From Bacteroidales bacterium (GTDB lineage: Bacteria; Bacteroidota; Bacteroidia; Bacteroidales; F082), in contig JAFZXR010000014.1 of NCBI GenBank assembly GCA_017616675.1, forward strand, positions 1 to 24,487: a stretch of DNA of 24,487 nucleotides, in the 5' to 3' direction. Position 1 is the first letter of the stretch. Each line of letters opens with the position of its first letter. Both the position numbers and the translations under genes were made by a program. Under the pieces are notes generated by a model. That model worked only from the letters and a program-made list of their open reading frames with translations, searched no databases and was not told the origin of the DNA. Below are positions 1 through 6,842 of this stretch, one piece after another.

Positions 1-822
1 ATCGACATCACCGGGATGGACCGTTTCTTCGGGTGTTACAAGTGGGCGCACGAGCTGCGCGAGACCATAATGAAAGAGTCGGGACTGCCAATATCGTTTG
101 GGCTTTCCGAGAACAAGACCATCTCGAAGATCGCCACCGACGAGGCCAAGCCTAACGGCGAGCTGCAGGTGCTGCATCCGCAGGTCCATGCGTTTCTCGA
201 CCCGCTGTCGATAGGCAAGATCCCGATGGTGGGCGCGAAGACATATCAGCTGCTGCGCTCGATGGGCATCGCTACCATCGGCGACTTCCGTCAGATGCCG
301 GATGTCGTTGTCAGTCAGGCCCTTGGCAAGAACGGCATCGAGATATGGAAGAAAGCCAACGGCATCGACACCACGCCGGTGCAGCCCTACGAGGAACAGA
401 AGTCGCTGAGCAAGGAGCATACCTTCGAAAACGACACCATCGACATCGTCCTGCTGAAGAGCGTGCTCGCCAGGATGGTGGAGCGGCTGGCGTTCGAGAT
501 GCGCGCCCAGACCAAGCTCACGGGCTGTGTCACGGTGAAGATACGTTACTCGAACTTCGACACCCATACCATGCAAAGACAGATTCAGTACACCTCGTTC
601 GACCACCTATTATTAAATACGGTGTACGACATCTTCGACAAGCTCTACGACCGCCGACTGCTGATCCGACTGATAGGAGTGAGGTTCAGCAGCCTCGTCG
701 GAGGTACGCAACAGCTCGATTTGTTTGACGATACCGCCGAGATGACGAATCTCTATGGCGCCCTAGATAAGATAAGGAAAAGGTTTGGAAAGAATGCAGT
801 TTTCAGGGCTATTGGCTGTTAG
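1..822 (+). CDS. dinB: Y-family DNA polymerase (DNA polymerase IV, DinB-like), 5'-truncated by window edge
   Basis: Translesion DNA polymerase of the Y family. The frame is open from base 1, so the gene begins outside the window; the first visible residues (I-D-I-T-G-M) fall just after where the catalytic Asp-Glu pair of Y-family enzymes should lie. Visible parts are the end of the palm/fingers (GLSENKTISKIATDEAKPNG), the thumb with a helix-hairpin-helix-like stretch (KIPMVGAKTYQLLRSMGI) and the little-finger domain (HTFENDTIDI to LIRLIGVRFS). Near the C-terminus, bases 712-726 encode QLDLF, a textbook beta-clamp-binding pentapeptide, so the protein should dock on the sliding clamp. It ends with TAG inside a 7-bp repeat tract, 20 bases before a DnaE-like gene in the same direction, suggesting co-transcription and joint action in damage tolerance. 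Family assignment is firm; polymerase IV versus another Y-family member is less so because the N-terminus is missing. Confidence 0.9.
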   Translation: MDITGMDRFFGCYKWAHELRETIMKESGLPISFGLSENKTISKIATDEAKPNGELQVLHPQVHAFLDPLSIGKIPMVGAKTYQLLRSMGIATIGDFRQMPDVVVSQALGKNGIEIWKKANGIDTTPVQPYEEQKSLSKEHTFENDTIDIVLLKSVLARMVERLAFEMRAQTKLTGCVTVKIRYSNFDTHTMQRQIQYTSFDHLLLNTVYDIFDKLYDRRLLIRLIGVRFSSLVGGTQQLDLFDDTAEMTNLYGALDKIRKRFGKNAVFRAIGC

Positions 823-835
823 CTATTGGCTATTG
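807..835 (+). repeat. 7-bp tandem repeat tract over the dinB stop codon
   Basis: Four 7-base units, GGCTATT, GGCTGTT, AGCTATT and GGCTATT, occupy 807-834, followed by a partial GGCAAG. The third unit starts on the A of the dinB TAG stop (820-822). The tract fills most of the dinB-dnaE junction and encodes the last DinB residues. A single GGCTATTGGC also follows the hppA stop near 17159. Confidence 0.8.
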
Positions 836-842
836 GCAAGTT

Positions 843-3788
843 ATGTATTTGAATGTTCGGTCATATTGCAGCTTGTGCTATGGCACTATCTCCATCGAGG
901 ATCTGGTGGAGCAGGCGAGTGCTATGCATATCCCGGCGTTGGCTCTCACCGACATCAACAACACCATGGGAATCGTCGATTTCGTGTTCGAATGCAAGAA
1001 GTACGGCATCAAGCCCATCGCGGGCTGCGAATTTCGTAACGGCGACGAGCTGATGTATATCGCGATAGCCAGAAATAACGAGGGTTTCCGCGAAATCAAC
1101 GAGACGCTGACGCTGCATAACATCAGCAAACTGCCTTACAATACCGACGCGCCGAAGTGGAACAACGTGTTTGTGATTTACCCTTTCGGGAAAAGAAAAT
1201 TGTCGCAACTCGCTGATAATGAATATCTTGGCGTTAGACTGTCGCAGGTGTCGCGACTGATTACCTCCGACCTTCGCCACCATCAGGAAAAGCTGGTGAT
1301 AGCGCAGCCTGTGACGTTTCTTGATGAAAAGTCGTTCGAGGTGCATAAAAACCTCCGAGCAATAGATAAAAACATTCTTATCTCGAGACTCGAAAGCCAC
1401 GCTTCGGCCGATGAGATTCTGCTTCCGCAGGAAAAATTAAAAGCCGCCTATGCCTTGTTTCCGGAGATGATAAAAACGACGCAAGAGGTTGTAAATCAAT
1501 GCGGTATAGATTTCGATTTCGAGTCGATGAAAAACAAAAAATGTTTCACCGAGAGCGTTTATAACGACGTTGAGCTTCTGCGGCAGATGACTTTCGAAGG
1601 TATGAAATACCGCTATGGTTTGCAGAACAAAGAAGCGTACCGTCGCATCGAGAAAGAGCTTGATATCATTGAGAGGATGCAGTTTTCATCGTATTTTCTC
1701 ATCGCGGCCGACATTGTGAGATACTCGATGTCACGCGGAATCTATCATGTCGGCCGCGGAAGCGGAGCTAACAGCATAGTGGCGTATTGCCTGCAGATCA
1801 CCGACGTCGACCCCATCAGTCTCGACCTTTATTTTGAGCGTTTTCTGAACCCGAAAAGAAGCAGTCCGCCCGACTTCGACATCGACTACTCGTGGAAGGA
1901 TCGCGACGAGGTGCATCGTTACATCTTCAACCGTTATGCGGAGCGTCATGTGGCGTTGCTCGGAGCCACCACGACCTTCCGCGATCGCTCGGTTTTACGG
2001 GAGTTGGGGAAGGTTCATGGCTTGCCAAAGAACGAGCTCGACAACCTCTGCCGTTGTCCTGAGCGTTATGCCAACCAGAACGCCATTATGCGCTCGGTCT
2101 TCGACCTCGCGCAGCATATCCTCGACTTCCCGAACGTCCGCTCCATCCATGCCGGAGGCGTGCTGATAACCGAAGACCCGATAACATGTTTCTCGGCCCT
2201 CGACATGCCGCCGAAAGGCTTCCCGACGACGCAGTGGGATATGTATGTCGCTGAACGTCTGCGGGTTGAGAAGCTCGACATCCTCAGTCAGCGCGGCATC
2301 GGACATATCAAAGACGCGGTGGAGATGATAAAGAAAAACCGAGGCGTTAGCATTGACATTCATCGCGTTGAAGATTTTAAGAAAGACGAGAAAGTCAAGA
2401 ATTTGCTTAGAAATGCAGAGACCAACGGCTGTTTTTACATCGAGAGTCCGGCCATGCGAGGCTTGCTGAGGAAGTTGCGTTGCGACGACTATAAGACCCT
2501 CGTCGCGGCGAGTTCCATCATCCGTCCGGGAGTAGCGAAATCGGGTATGATGCGGCAGTATATCCAGCGCTTTCACGACCCGCAACATATTGATTATCTG
2601 CATCCTGTGCTCAAGGAACAGCTTGAGGAGACTTACGGCGTGATGGTGTATCAGGAAGACGTGTTGAAGGTGTGCCATCACTTTGCTGGCCTCGACCTTG
2701 GCGATGCTGACGTGCTGCGCAGGATGATGAACCATAAAAGTCGTCGCAAAGACGAGATGGTGGAGCTGACGAAGAAGTTCTTTGACAATTGTAAGTCAAG
2801 GGGTTACAGCGATGCCGTAACCAACGAGGTGTGGCGGCAGATTGAGTCGTTTGCCGGCTATTCGTTCTCGAAGGCGCACTCCGCCTCGTATGCCGTGGAG
2901 AGCTTCCAGAGTCTGTTTTTGAAGGCATATTCCCCTCTCGAGTTTCAGGTGGCGGTGATCAACAACTTCGGTGGTTTTTATCCTACGTGGGTGTATTTCA
3001 ACGAGTTACGCCGACAAGGAGGTGTTGTGCATCTGCCGTGCGTCAACATGAGTGAATACTTGACCACGCTTCATGGCAAGACGGCTTATGTCGGTTTCGT
3101 GCATCTGCAGGGCTTGGAGGCAGAGTTTGCGCAAGCTATTGTCAGTGAGCGACTTACGGGCGGCCGATACCGCGGGCTTGCCGACTTCATGGAGCGTCTG
3201 CGGCCCAAGATGGAGCAGATGGTGATATTGATTCGCAGCGGAGCCTTCGCGTTCACGGGCAAAGGCAAGCCCGCGCTTCTTTGGGAGGCTCATGCTTATC
3301 ACGGAAAAATGAATTCATATCGTAACAAGTTTCACGGCATGCGAGGCCTGATACAGACTCCCGATGACTTCAGGTTGCCTGCGATGCAGTCGCAGCCACT
3401 CGAAGATGCCTACGACGAGATAGAGCTGTTCGGATTTCCCGTCACGCTGACGTGGTTCGACATGCTGAAGACACGTTTCAGGGGAGAGGTCTTCGCAAAA
3501 AACATGATGCAACACGTTGGCAATCAACATCGTATGCTAGGACATTTGGTCAGTTTGAAATATGTGAAGACGAGCAAGGGCGAGCTGATGCATTTTGCCA
3601 ATTTTTTGGATGCCAACGGCGACGTTTTCGATGCCACTGTCTTCCCGAATGTGCTGAAAACCTATCCTTTCCAAGGGAACGGAACATATCTGATGCTTGG
3701 AAAAATCACAGAAGAGTTCGGTCACCCGAGCATCGAGGTACAGAAACTGGCAAAAATGGAGATTTTGCCTGACCCCAGAGCTAAATGA
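843..3788 (+). CDS. dnaE: DnaE-like DNA polymerase III alpha subunit, short paralog with degenerate PHP domain
   Basis: C-family DNA polymerase of 981 residues, clearly shorter than a replicative DnaE (about 1,150-1,250). Order: PHP domain (1-65), palm with nucleotide-binding GRGSGANS (304-311) and catalytic PPDFDID (D344, D346), the third catalytic Asp in EKLDIL (D479), the fingers stretch AGYSFSKAHSASYA (671-684), a helix-hairpin-helix region and a C-terminal OB-like fold (about 885-960). The tau-binding extension of replicative DnaE appears absent. In the PHP domain the usual H-x-H is N4-V5-R6 and the usual TDH is T36-D37-I38, so PHP metal binding and proofreading are unlikely. Its place just after a Y-family polymerase recalls the ImuB-DnaE2 and LexA-DinB-DnaE mutagenesis cassettes of other bacteria, so an error-prone accessory role is inferred. 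The ATG at 843 begins the conserved PHP start; no Shine-Dalgarno is evident. Confidence 0.9.
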   Translation: MYLNVRSYCSLCYGTISIEDLVEQASAMHIPALALTDINNTMGIVDFVFECKKYGIKPIAGCEFRNGDELMYIAIARNNEGFREINETLTLHNISKLPYNTDAPKWNNVFVIYPFGKRKLSQLADNEYLGVRLSQVSRLITSDLRHHQEKLVIAQPVTFLDEKSFEVHKNLRAIDKNILISRLESHASADEILLPQEKLKAAYALFPEMIKTTQEVVNQCGIDFDFESMKNKKCFTESVYNDVELLRQMTFEGMKYRYGLQNKEAYRRIEKELDIIERMQFSSYFLIAADIVRYSMSRGIYHVGRGSGANSIVAYCLQITDVDPISLDLYFERFLNPKRSSPPDFDIDYSWKDRDEVHRYIFNRYAERHVALLGATTTFRDRSVLRELGKVHGLPKNELDNLCRCPERYANQNAIMRSVFDLAQHILDFPNVRSIHAGGVLITEDPITCFSALDMPPKGFPTTQWDMYVAERLRVEKLDILSQRGIGHIKDAVEMIKKNRGVSIDIHRVEDFKKDEKVKNLLRNAETNGCFYIESPAMRGLLRKLRCDDYKTLVAASSIIRPGVAKSGMMRQYIQRFHDPQHIDYLHPVLKEQLEETYGVMVYQEDVLKVCHHFAGLDLGDADVLRRMMNHKSRRKDEMVELTKKFFDNCKSRGYSDAVTNEVWRQIESFAGYSFSKAHSASYAVESFQSLFLKAYSPLEFQVAVINNFGGFYPTWVYFNELRRQGGVVHLPCVNMSEYLTTLHGKTAYVGFVHLQGLEAEFAQAIVSERLTGGRYRGLADFMERLRPKMEQMVILIRSGAFAFTGKGKPALLWEAHAYHGKMNSYRNKFHGMRGLIQTPDDFRLPAMQSQPLEDAYDEIELFGFPVTLTWFDMLKTRFRGEVFAKNMMQHVGNQHRMLGHLVSLKYVKTSKGELMHFANFLDANGDVFDATVFPNVLKTYPFQGNGTYLMLGKITEEFGHPSIEVQKLAKMEILPDPRAK

Positions 3789-3790
3789 GT

Positions 3791-3828
3791 CGGAGATTTC
3801 TCCGCTCGCTGCGCTCGGTCGAAATGAC
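3791..3828. repeat. REP-like palindromic intergenic element between dnaE and a convergent gene
   Basis: Directly after the dnaE stop, CGGAGA-TT-TCTCCG (3791-3804) is a perfect inverted repeat. It merges into a wider imperfect hairpin whose outer arms are ATTTC (3796-3800) and GAAAT (3821-3825) around a GC-rich CGCTCGCTGCGCTCGG core. From memory, similar sequences recur between genes in many bacterial genomes; only one copy is in this window. It sits between convergent stop codons and may act as a bidirectional transcription end. Confidence 0.5.
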
Positions 3829-3838
3829 GATTGGAAGG

Positions 3839-4309
3839 TTAGATGTCAAGTCCCGGGGCATCCACATTCAGCATGTTGTAGAGGTCGTCGATTCCCATGC
3901 TGTCGAGGGTGCGTTGGATGAATGGAGCGTGCTTGTCTTTTTCGGGTTTGAAGCCGTCGTTATGAATCTCGTTTTTCAAGAAATCGTTGAGCTTTTCGAA
4001 GACTTGGTCGTTGAGGTCCCAGCAGAAATACTTGTCGCTGTCGGTGAAGAAGTCGAAGATATCCTTGCCGTGTTCGCGGCGCACGCCGTGGAAGTTGTCG
4101 GCCACGATGTAGCGTGTCAGTCCGAAAGGATACAGCTCGGTGATGAGCTCGCATTCGTCTTGAAGCGATAGAGAGCACACGCCGTTGTCGTTGATCTTAA
4201 ACTCGCCACCGATACGCGGACGGTGGGTTTTATAATAAAAATCTTTGGCCTTCAGGGCGTCGTCCTCACTCGGGAAACGCATGTAAAAATCGTAGTATTT
4301 ATGCTCCAT
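3839..4309 (-). CDS. Hypothetical protein, 156 residues
   Basis: I do not recognise this protein. It has no signal peptide or membrane segment. It is acidic and rich in aromatic residues, with a mixed alpha/beta look: an N-terminal stretch with several Tyr and Phe (KYYDFYMRFPSEDDALKAKDFYY), a middle part with GLTRYIVADNFHGVRREHGKDIF, and a charged C-terminal third. The start 'M-E-H-K-Y-Y-D-F-Y' and the phased 'FPSEDDALKAKDFY' would fit a small cytosolic ferredoxin-like or ACT-like fold, but that is a guess. It is convergent with dnaE across a REP-like element and divergent from the peptidase cluster, so it is probably a single-gene unit. A TATTTTTG -7 box lies 26 bases upstream of the ATG, which supports a real gene. 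Confidence 0.7.
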   Translation of the reverse strand: MEHKYYDFYMRFPSEDDALKAKDFYYKTHRPRIGGEFKINDNGVCSLSLQDECELITELYPFGLTRYIVADNFHGVRREHGKDIFDFFTDSDKYFCWDLNDQVFEKLNDFLKNEIHNDGFKPEKDKHAPFIQRTLDSMGIDDLYNMLNVDAPGLDI

Positions 4310-4517
4310 TTCGGGGATTTTTCATTTTTAAAATGCAAAAATACGAAAAAAAATGAGCGTCGTATGAAAATTTTTTGTAATTTTACAAGCTTGAAATATA
4401 TTATGATAAATAAATATAAACAATTTGTATTAACCATATTTAACTTATTCAACGACAACGAATTACATTTTTGAATAAAAATAGGTTGGAAAAATAGAAA
4501 ATAAAAAATACTGAAAA
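4310..4517. promoter_or_regulatory. AT-rich divergent intergenic region with candidate operator palindrome
   Basis: This 208-base spacer separates the minus-strand 156-residue gene from the peptidase cluster. It holds a perfect inverted repeat TTGTAA-TT-TTACAA (4375-4388) that runs into the palindrome CAAGCTTG (4386-4393), a possible regulator site. For the peptidase gene the best -7 candidate is CATTTTTG (4466-4473, one mismatch to TAnnTTTG) without a good -33 partner. The leader is very AT-rich and has no Shine-Dalgarno. No further gene is seen. Confidence 0.4.
4336..4343 (-). promoter_or_regulatory. -7 promoter element (TATTTTTG) for the 156-residue gene
   Basis: On the minus strand TATTTTTG matches the Bacteroidota -7 consensus TAnnTTTG, 26 bases before the ATG at 4309. 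No clean TTTG is found about 20 bases further upstream, so the -33 half is weak. Confidence 0.45.
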
Positions 4518-6806
4518 ATGAAGAAATTTTTACTCACAATTACGGCTCTTGTAGTTTTAGCAGGGCAGATGCTCGCAAATCCGGTTGATGTTAATACAGC
4601 CAAGAATTTGGGAGTTAAGTTTATGGCTAACAATGTGTTATCGGCCAAAGGCATCACCGATGCACAGCATGTCTACACTTTGAGCAGCGAAAATGACGTA
4701 CCTTATCTTTACGTCTTCAATTATGACAATGGTTTTGTTGTGATGGCTGCCGACGACCGTGCTTATCCTGTTTTGGGATATTGCGAAGACGGTGTTTTCG
4801 ACATCAACAACATCCCTGACGGCATGAGATATTACCTCGGTCATTACGGACGTCAGATTCAGTATGCGATTGATAATGAATTGGTTGCAGACGAAGAGGT
4901 GTCAGAGCAATGGAAGCTTCTCGATGAGGAAGGCATCATTATGAAGACCAGAATGGAAAAGGCGGTGAATCCGTTGCTTTCGACGACCTGGGATCAGGGT
5001 TGGCCTTACAACTATTATGCTCCGGCTTGCAGCAGTTATTGGACAAACAACCACTGCTATGCAGGATGTGTGGCTACGGCTATGAGTCAGGTGATGAAAT
5101 TCTGGAACTGGCCTGAGACTGGTGTGGGTGATCATACATACAGCACCAGTGAGTACGGCGGCACTTTGTCGGCAAACTTCGGCGCAACCACATATAACTG
5201 GTCGATTATGCCGAATTCAGTGTCTTCGGCTAACGCGGCAGGACAAGCTGTTGCATTGCTGATGTATCACTGTGGTATTGCTGTCGACATGAACTATTCT
5301 CCTAACGGCAGTGGTGCTCAGACTGGTGATGTCCCCGCGGCTCTTATCGAGCATTTCAGATATGGTGCAGGTGCGAATATGAAGTCGCGTGACTCGTATG
5401 CCAAAAAGGTGTGGGAAGATATGCTGATCGCACAGTTGGACCGCGGTATTCCTTTTGTTTATGCCGGTTCTGACTCTGATGGCGGGCATGCTTTCAACTG
5501 CGACGGCTACAACAACAACCGTTATTTCCATTTCAACTGGGGATGGAGCGGATCGTATAACAGCACCTATTATCAAATTGATGCTTTGAATACAGGCAAT
5601 GGTACATTCAACCTCAATCAGAGATGTGTTTTTGAGATTATGCCTGACTACATCTACAACGCGCTGGTTCCGGCTTTCGAGAATTTTGATGTGACTGTCG
5701 AGAACGCTATCACAAAGAACGCATCTGTCAGTTTCACGATACCTGAGGTCTCGGTATCGGGCGAGCCGTTGACTTCGATCGACCAGATAGTTCTGAAACG
5801 TAACGGCGTTGCTATTCAGACCTACAACAATCCGCAGCCGGGTAGCACCATGAGTTTTGTTGACAACGTGGCGGATTACGGCGCTTATGAATACACTATC
5901 GTTGGAATAAATAATGGTTTCGATGGCGAGATAACCTCAACGACAGTCGTCTTCGGACCGAGCTGCTCATGGAAATTCGTCTGCCAGACCACAAACTTCC
6001 AAGGTTGGAACGATGCTAAGTTGCAGGTTTTAAGTGCAAACGGCACGAAGATTGATGAGATTACGATGACAAGTTCGTCGCCATTGAGCAAGAAGGTCCG
6101 CATCCCTGAAGGTAACTTCTCGCTTAAATGGATTGATCCGGCAACGGCATTGTCGTCGGTGACAATCACTTTGAAGAATTCAGCTAACCAGACAGCATAC
6201 ACATTTACTGGTGCTTCGTCGAGTTTGAGCGGAACGATTTTCTCTGGTAACAACGACTGCCCGAACTGCACGGCTCCGACTGCTTTTGCCGGTGAGTTTG
6301 AGTATATCGGTGGTGTTTATGGCGCACATTTGACATGGAATTGCGATTATGTTCCTTCGAAATATAAAGTTTACAGAAGCGATGACGGCGGTGTGACATA
6401 TTCCGAAATCGGCAGTGCGACACCTGCCAGCTTGCAGGAGTATTTCGATGAAGTGGAGAACGGAACATATTATTACAAGGTGACAGCCTACAGCTCGGCT
6501 TGCGAGTCGGACTACGCAATCACGAACGACAATCTCGATTATGTTGTCGTGATGGTGGCGGCTGTTCCTGAAAACTCAATAAATGCACGTATTTATCCTA
6601 ATCCTACGACAGGAAATCTGAAGATTGAGGCAAGCGAATTGAATGCTGTTTCGGTGTTTAACCTCGTCGGACAGAAGGTCTATGAGGAGAATGTCAGTGG
6701 CGACGAATGCGTTATAAATATGAAAGAGTTCGGAAGCGGCATCTACATGGTGAAGATTGCGACTTTGACTGGCTCAACAACACAGAAGATATCAGTAATT
6801 GAATAA
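4518..6806 (+). CDS. Secreted C10 family (streptopain/interpain-like) cysteine peptidase with T9SS tail, copy 1
   Basis: Predicted exported cysteine protease of 762 residues. Signal peptide 1-20 (cut after M-L-A), then a propeptide starting NPVDVNTAKNLGVKFM, like the Spi/C10 prodomain. The peptidase spans about 150-380: nucleophile C184 in YAGCVATAMSQ, H324 in GGHAFNCDG, and N340-W341 in FHFNWGW, all as in active C10 enzymes. After it come an Fn3-like domain (about 385-480), a 'GW' beta-module (about 482-583, CSWKF to GNNDCPNC), one more Fn3-like domain (586-680) and a T9SS type A sorting domain (690-762, with IYPNPTTGNLKI, VFNLVGQKV and SGIYMVKI). It should cross the outer membrane by T9SS and be surface-attached or released, digesting host or dietary protein. 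It heads a three-gene tandem cluster; only 36 bases and no terminator separate it from copy 2. It has one Fn3 domain fewer than its neighbours. Confidence 0.92.
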   Translation: MKKFLLTITALVVLAGQMLANPVDVNTAKNLGVKFMANNVLSAKGITDAQHVYTLSSENDVPYLYVFNYDNGFVVMAADDRAYPVLGYCEDGVFDINNIPDGMRYYLGHYGRQIQYAIDNELVADEEVSEQWKLLDEEGIIMKTRMEKAVNPLLSTTWDQGWPYNYYAPACSSYWTNNHCYAGCVATAMSQVMKFWNWPETGVGDHTYSTSEYGGTLSANFGATTYNWSIMPNSVSSANAAGQAVALLMYHCGIAVDMNYSPNGSGAQTGDVPAALIEHFRYGAGANMKSRDSYAKKVWEDMLIAQLDRGIPFVYAGSDSDGGHAFNCDGYNNNRYFHFNWGWSGSYNSTYYQIDALNTGNGTFNLNQRCVFEIMPDYIYNALVPAFENFDVTVENAITKNASVSFTIPEVSVSGEPLTSIDQIVLKRNGVAIQTYNNPQPGSTMSFVDNVADYGAYEYTIVGINNGFDGEITSTTVVFGPSCSWKFVCQTTNFQGWNDAKLQVLSANGTKIDEITMTSSSPLSKKVRIPEGNFSLKWIDPATALSSVTITLKNSANQTAYTFTGASSSLSGTIFSGNNDCPNCTAPTAFAGEFEYIGGVYGAHLTWNCDYVPSKYKVYRSDDGGVTYSEIGSATPASLQEYFDEVENGTYYYKVTAYSSACESDYAITNDNLDYVVVMVAAVPENSINARIYPNPTTGNLKIEASELNAVSVFNLVGQKVYEENVSGDECVINMKEFGSGIYMVKIATLTGSTTQKISVIE

Positions 6807-6842
6807 GAAATAAATTGAATTATTAACCTAATCTTAATTAAA

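Noticed and set aside
771..822. Programmed -1 frameshift site at the dinB end
   Set aside because: No canonical X-XXY-YYZ slippery heptamer in frame was found before the TAG, so only the repeat-slippage idea is kept.
807..835. CRISPR-like array
   Set aside because: Units are 7 bases with no spacers; a tandem repeat, not a CRISPR.
1995..2735. Long open frame (246 codons) on the minus strand across dnaE
   Set aside because: It lies entirely within dnaE, has no recognisable domain and no promoter, and mirrors the codon bias of the real gene.
3785..4171. 128-codon plus-strand frame over the 156-residue gene
   Set aside because: Val/Glu-rich shadow with no family likeness; the minus-strand gene has a proper -7 box and balanced composition.
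4389..4517. Riboswitch or small RNA before the peptidase cluster
   Set aside because: The leader is AT-rich with no stable conserved stem or known aptamer sequence.
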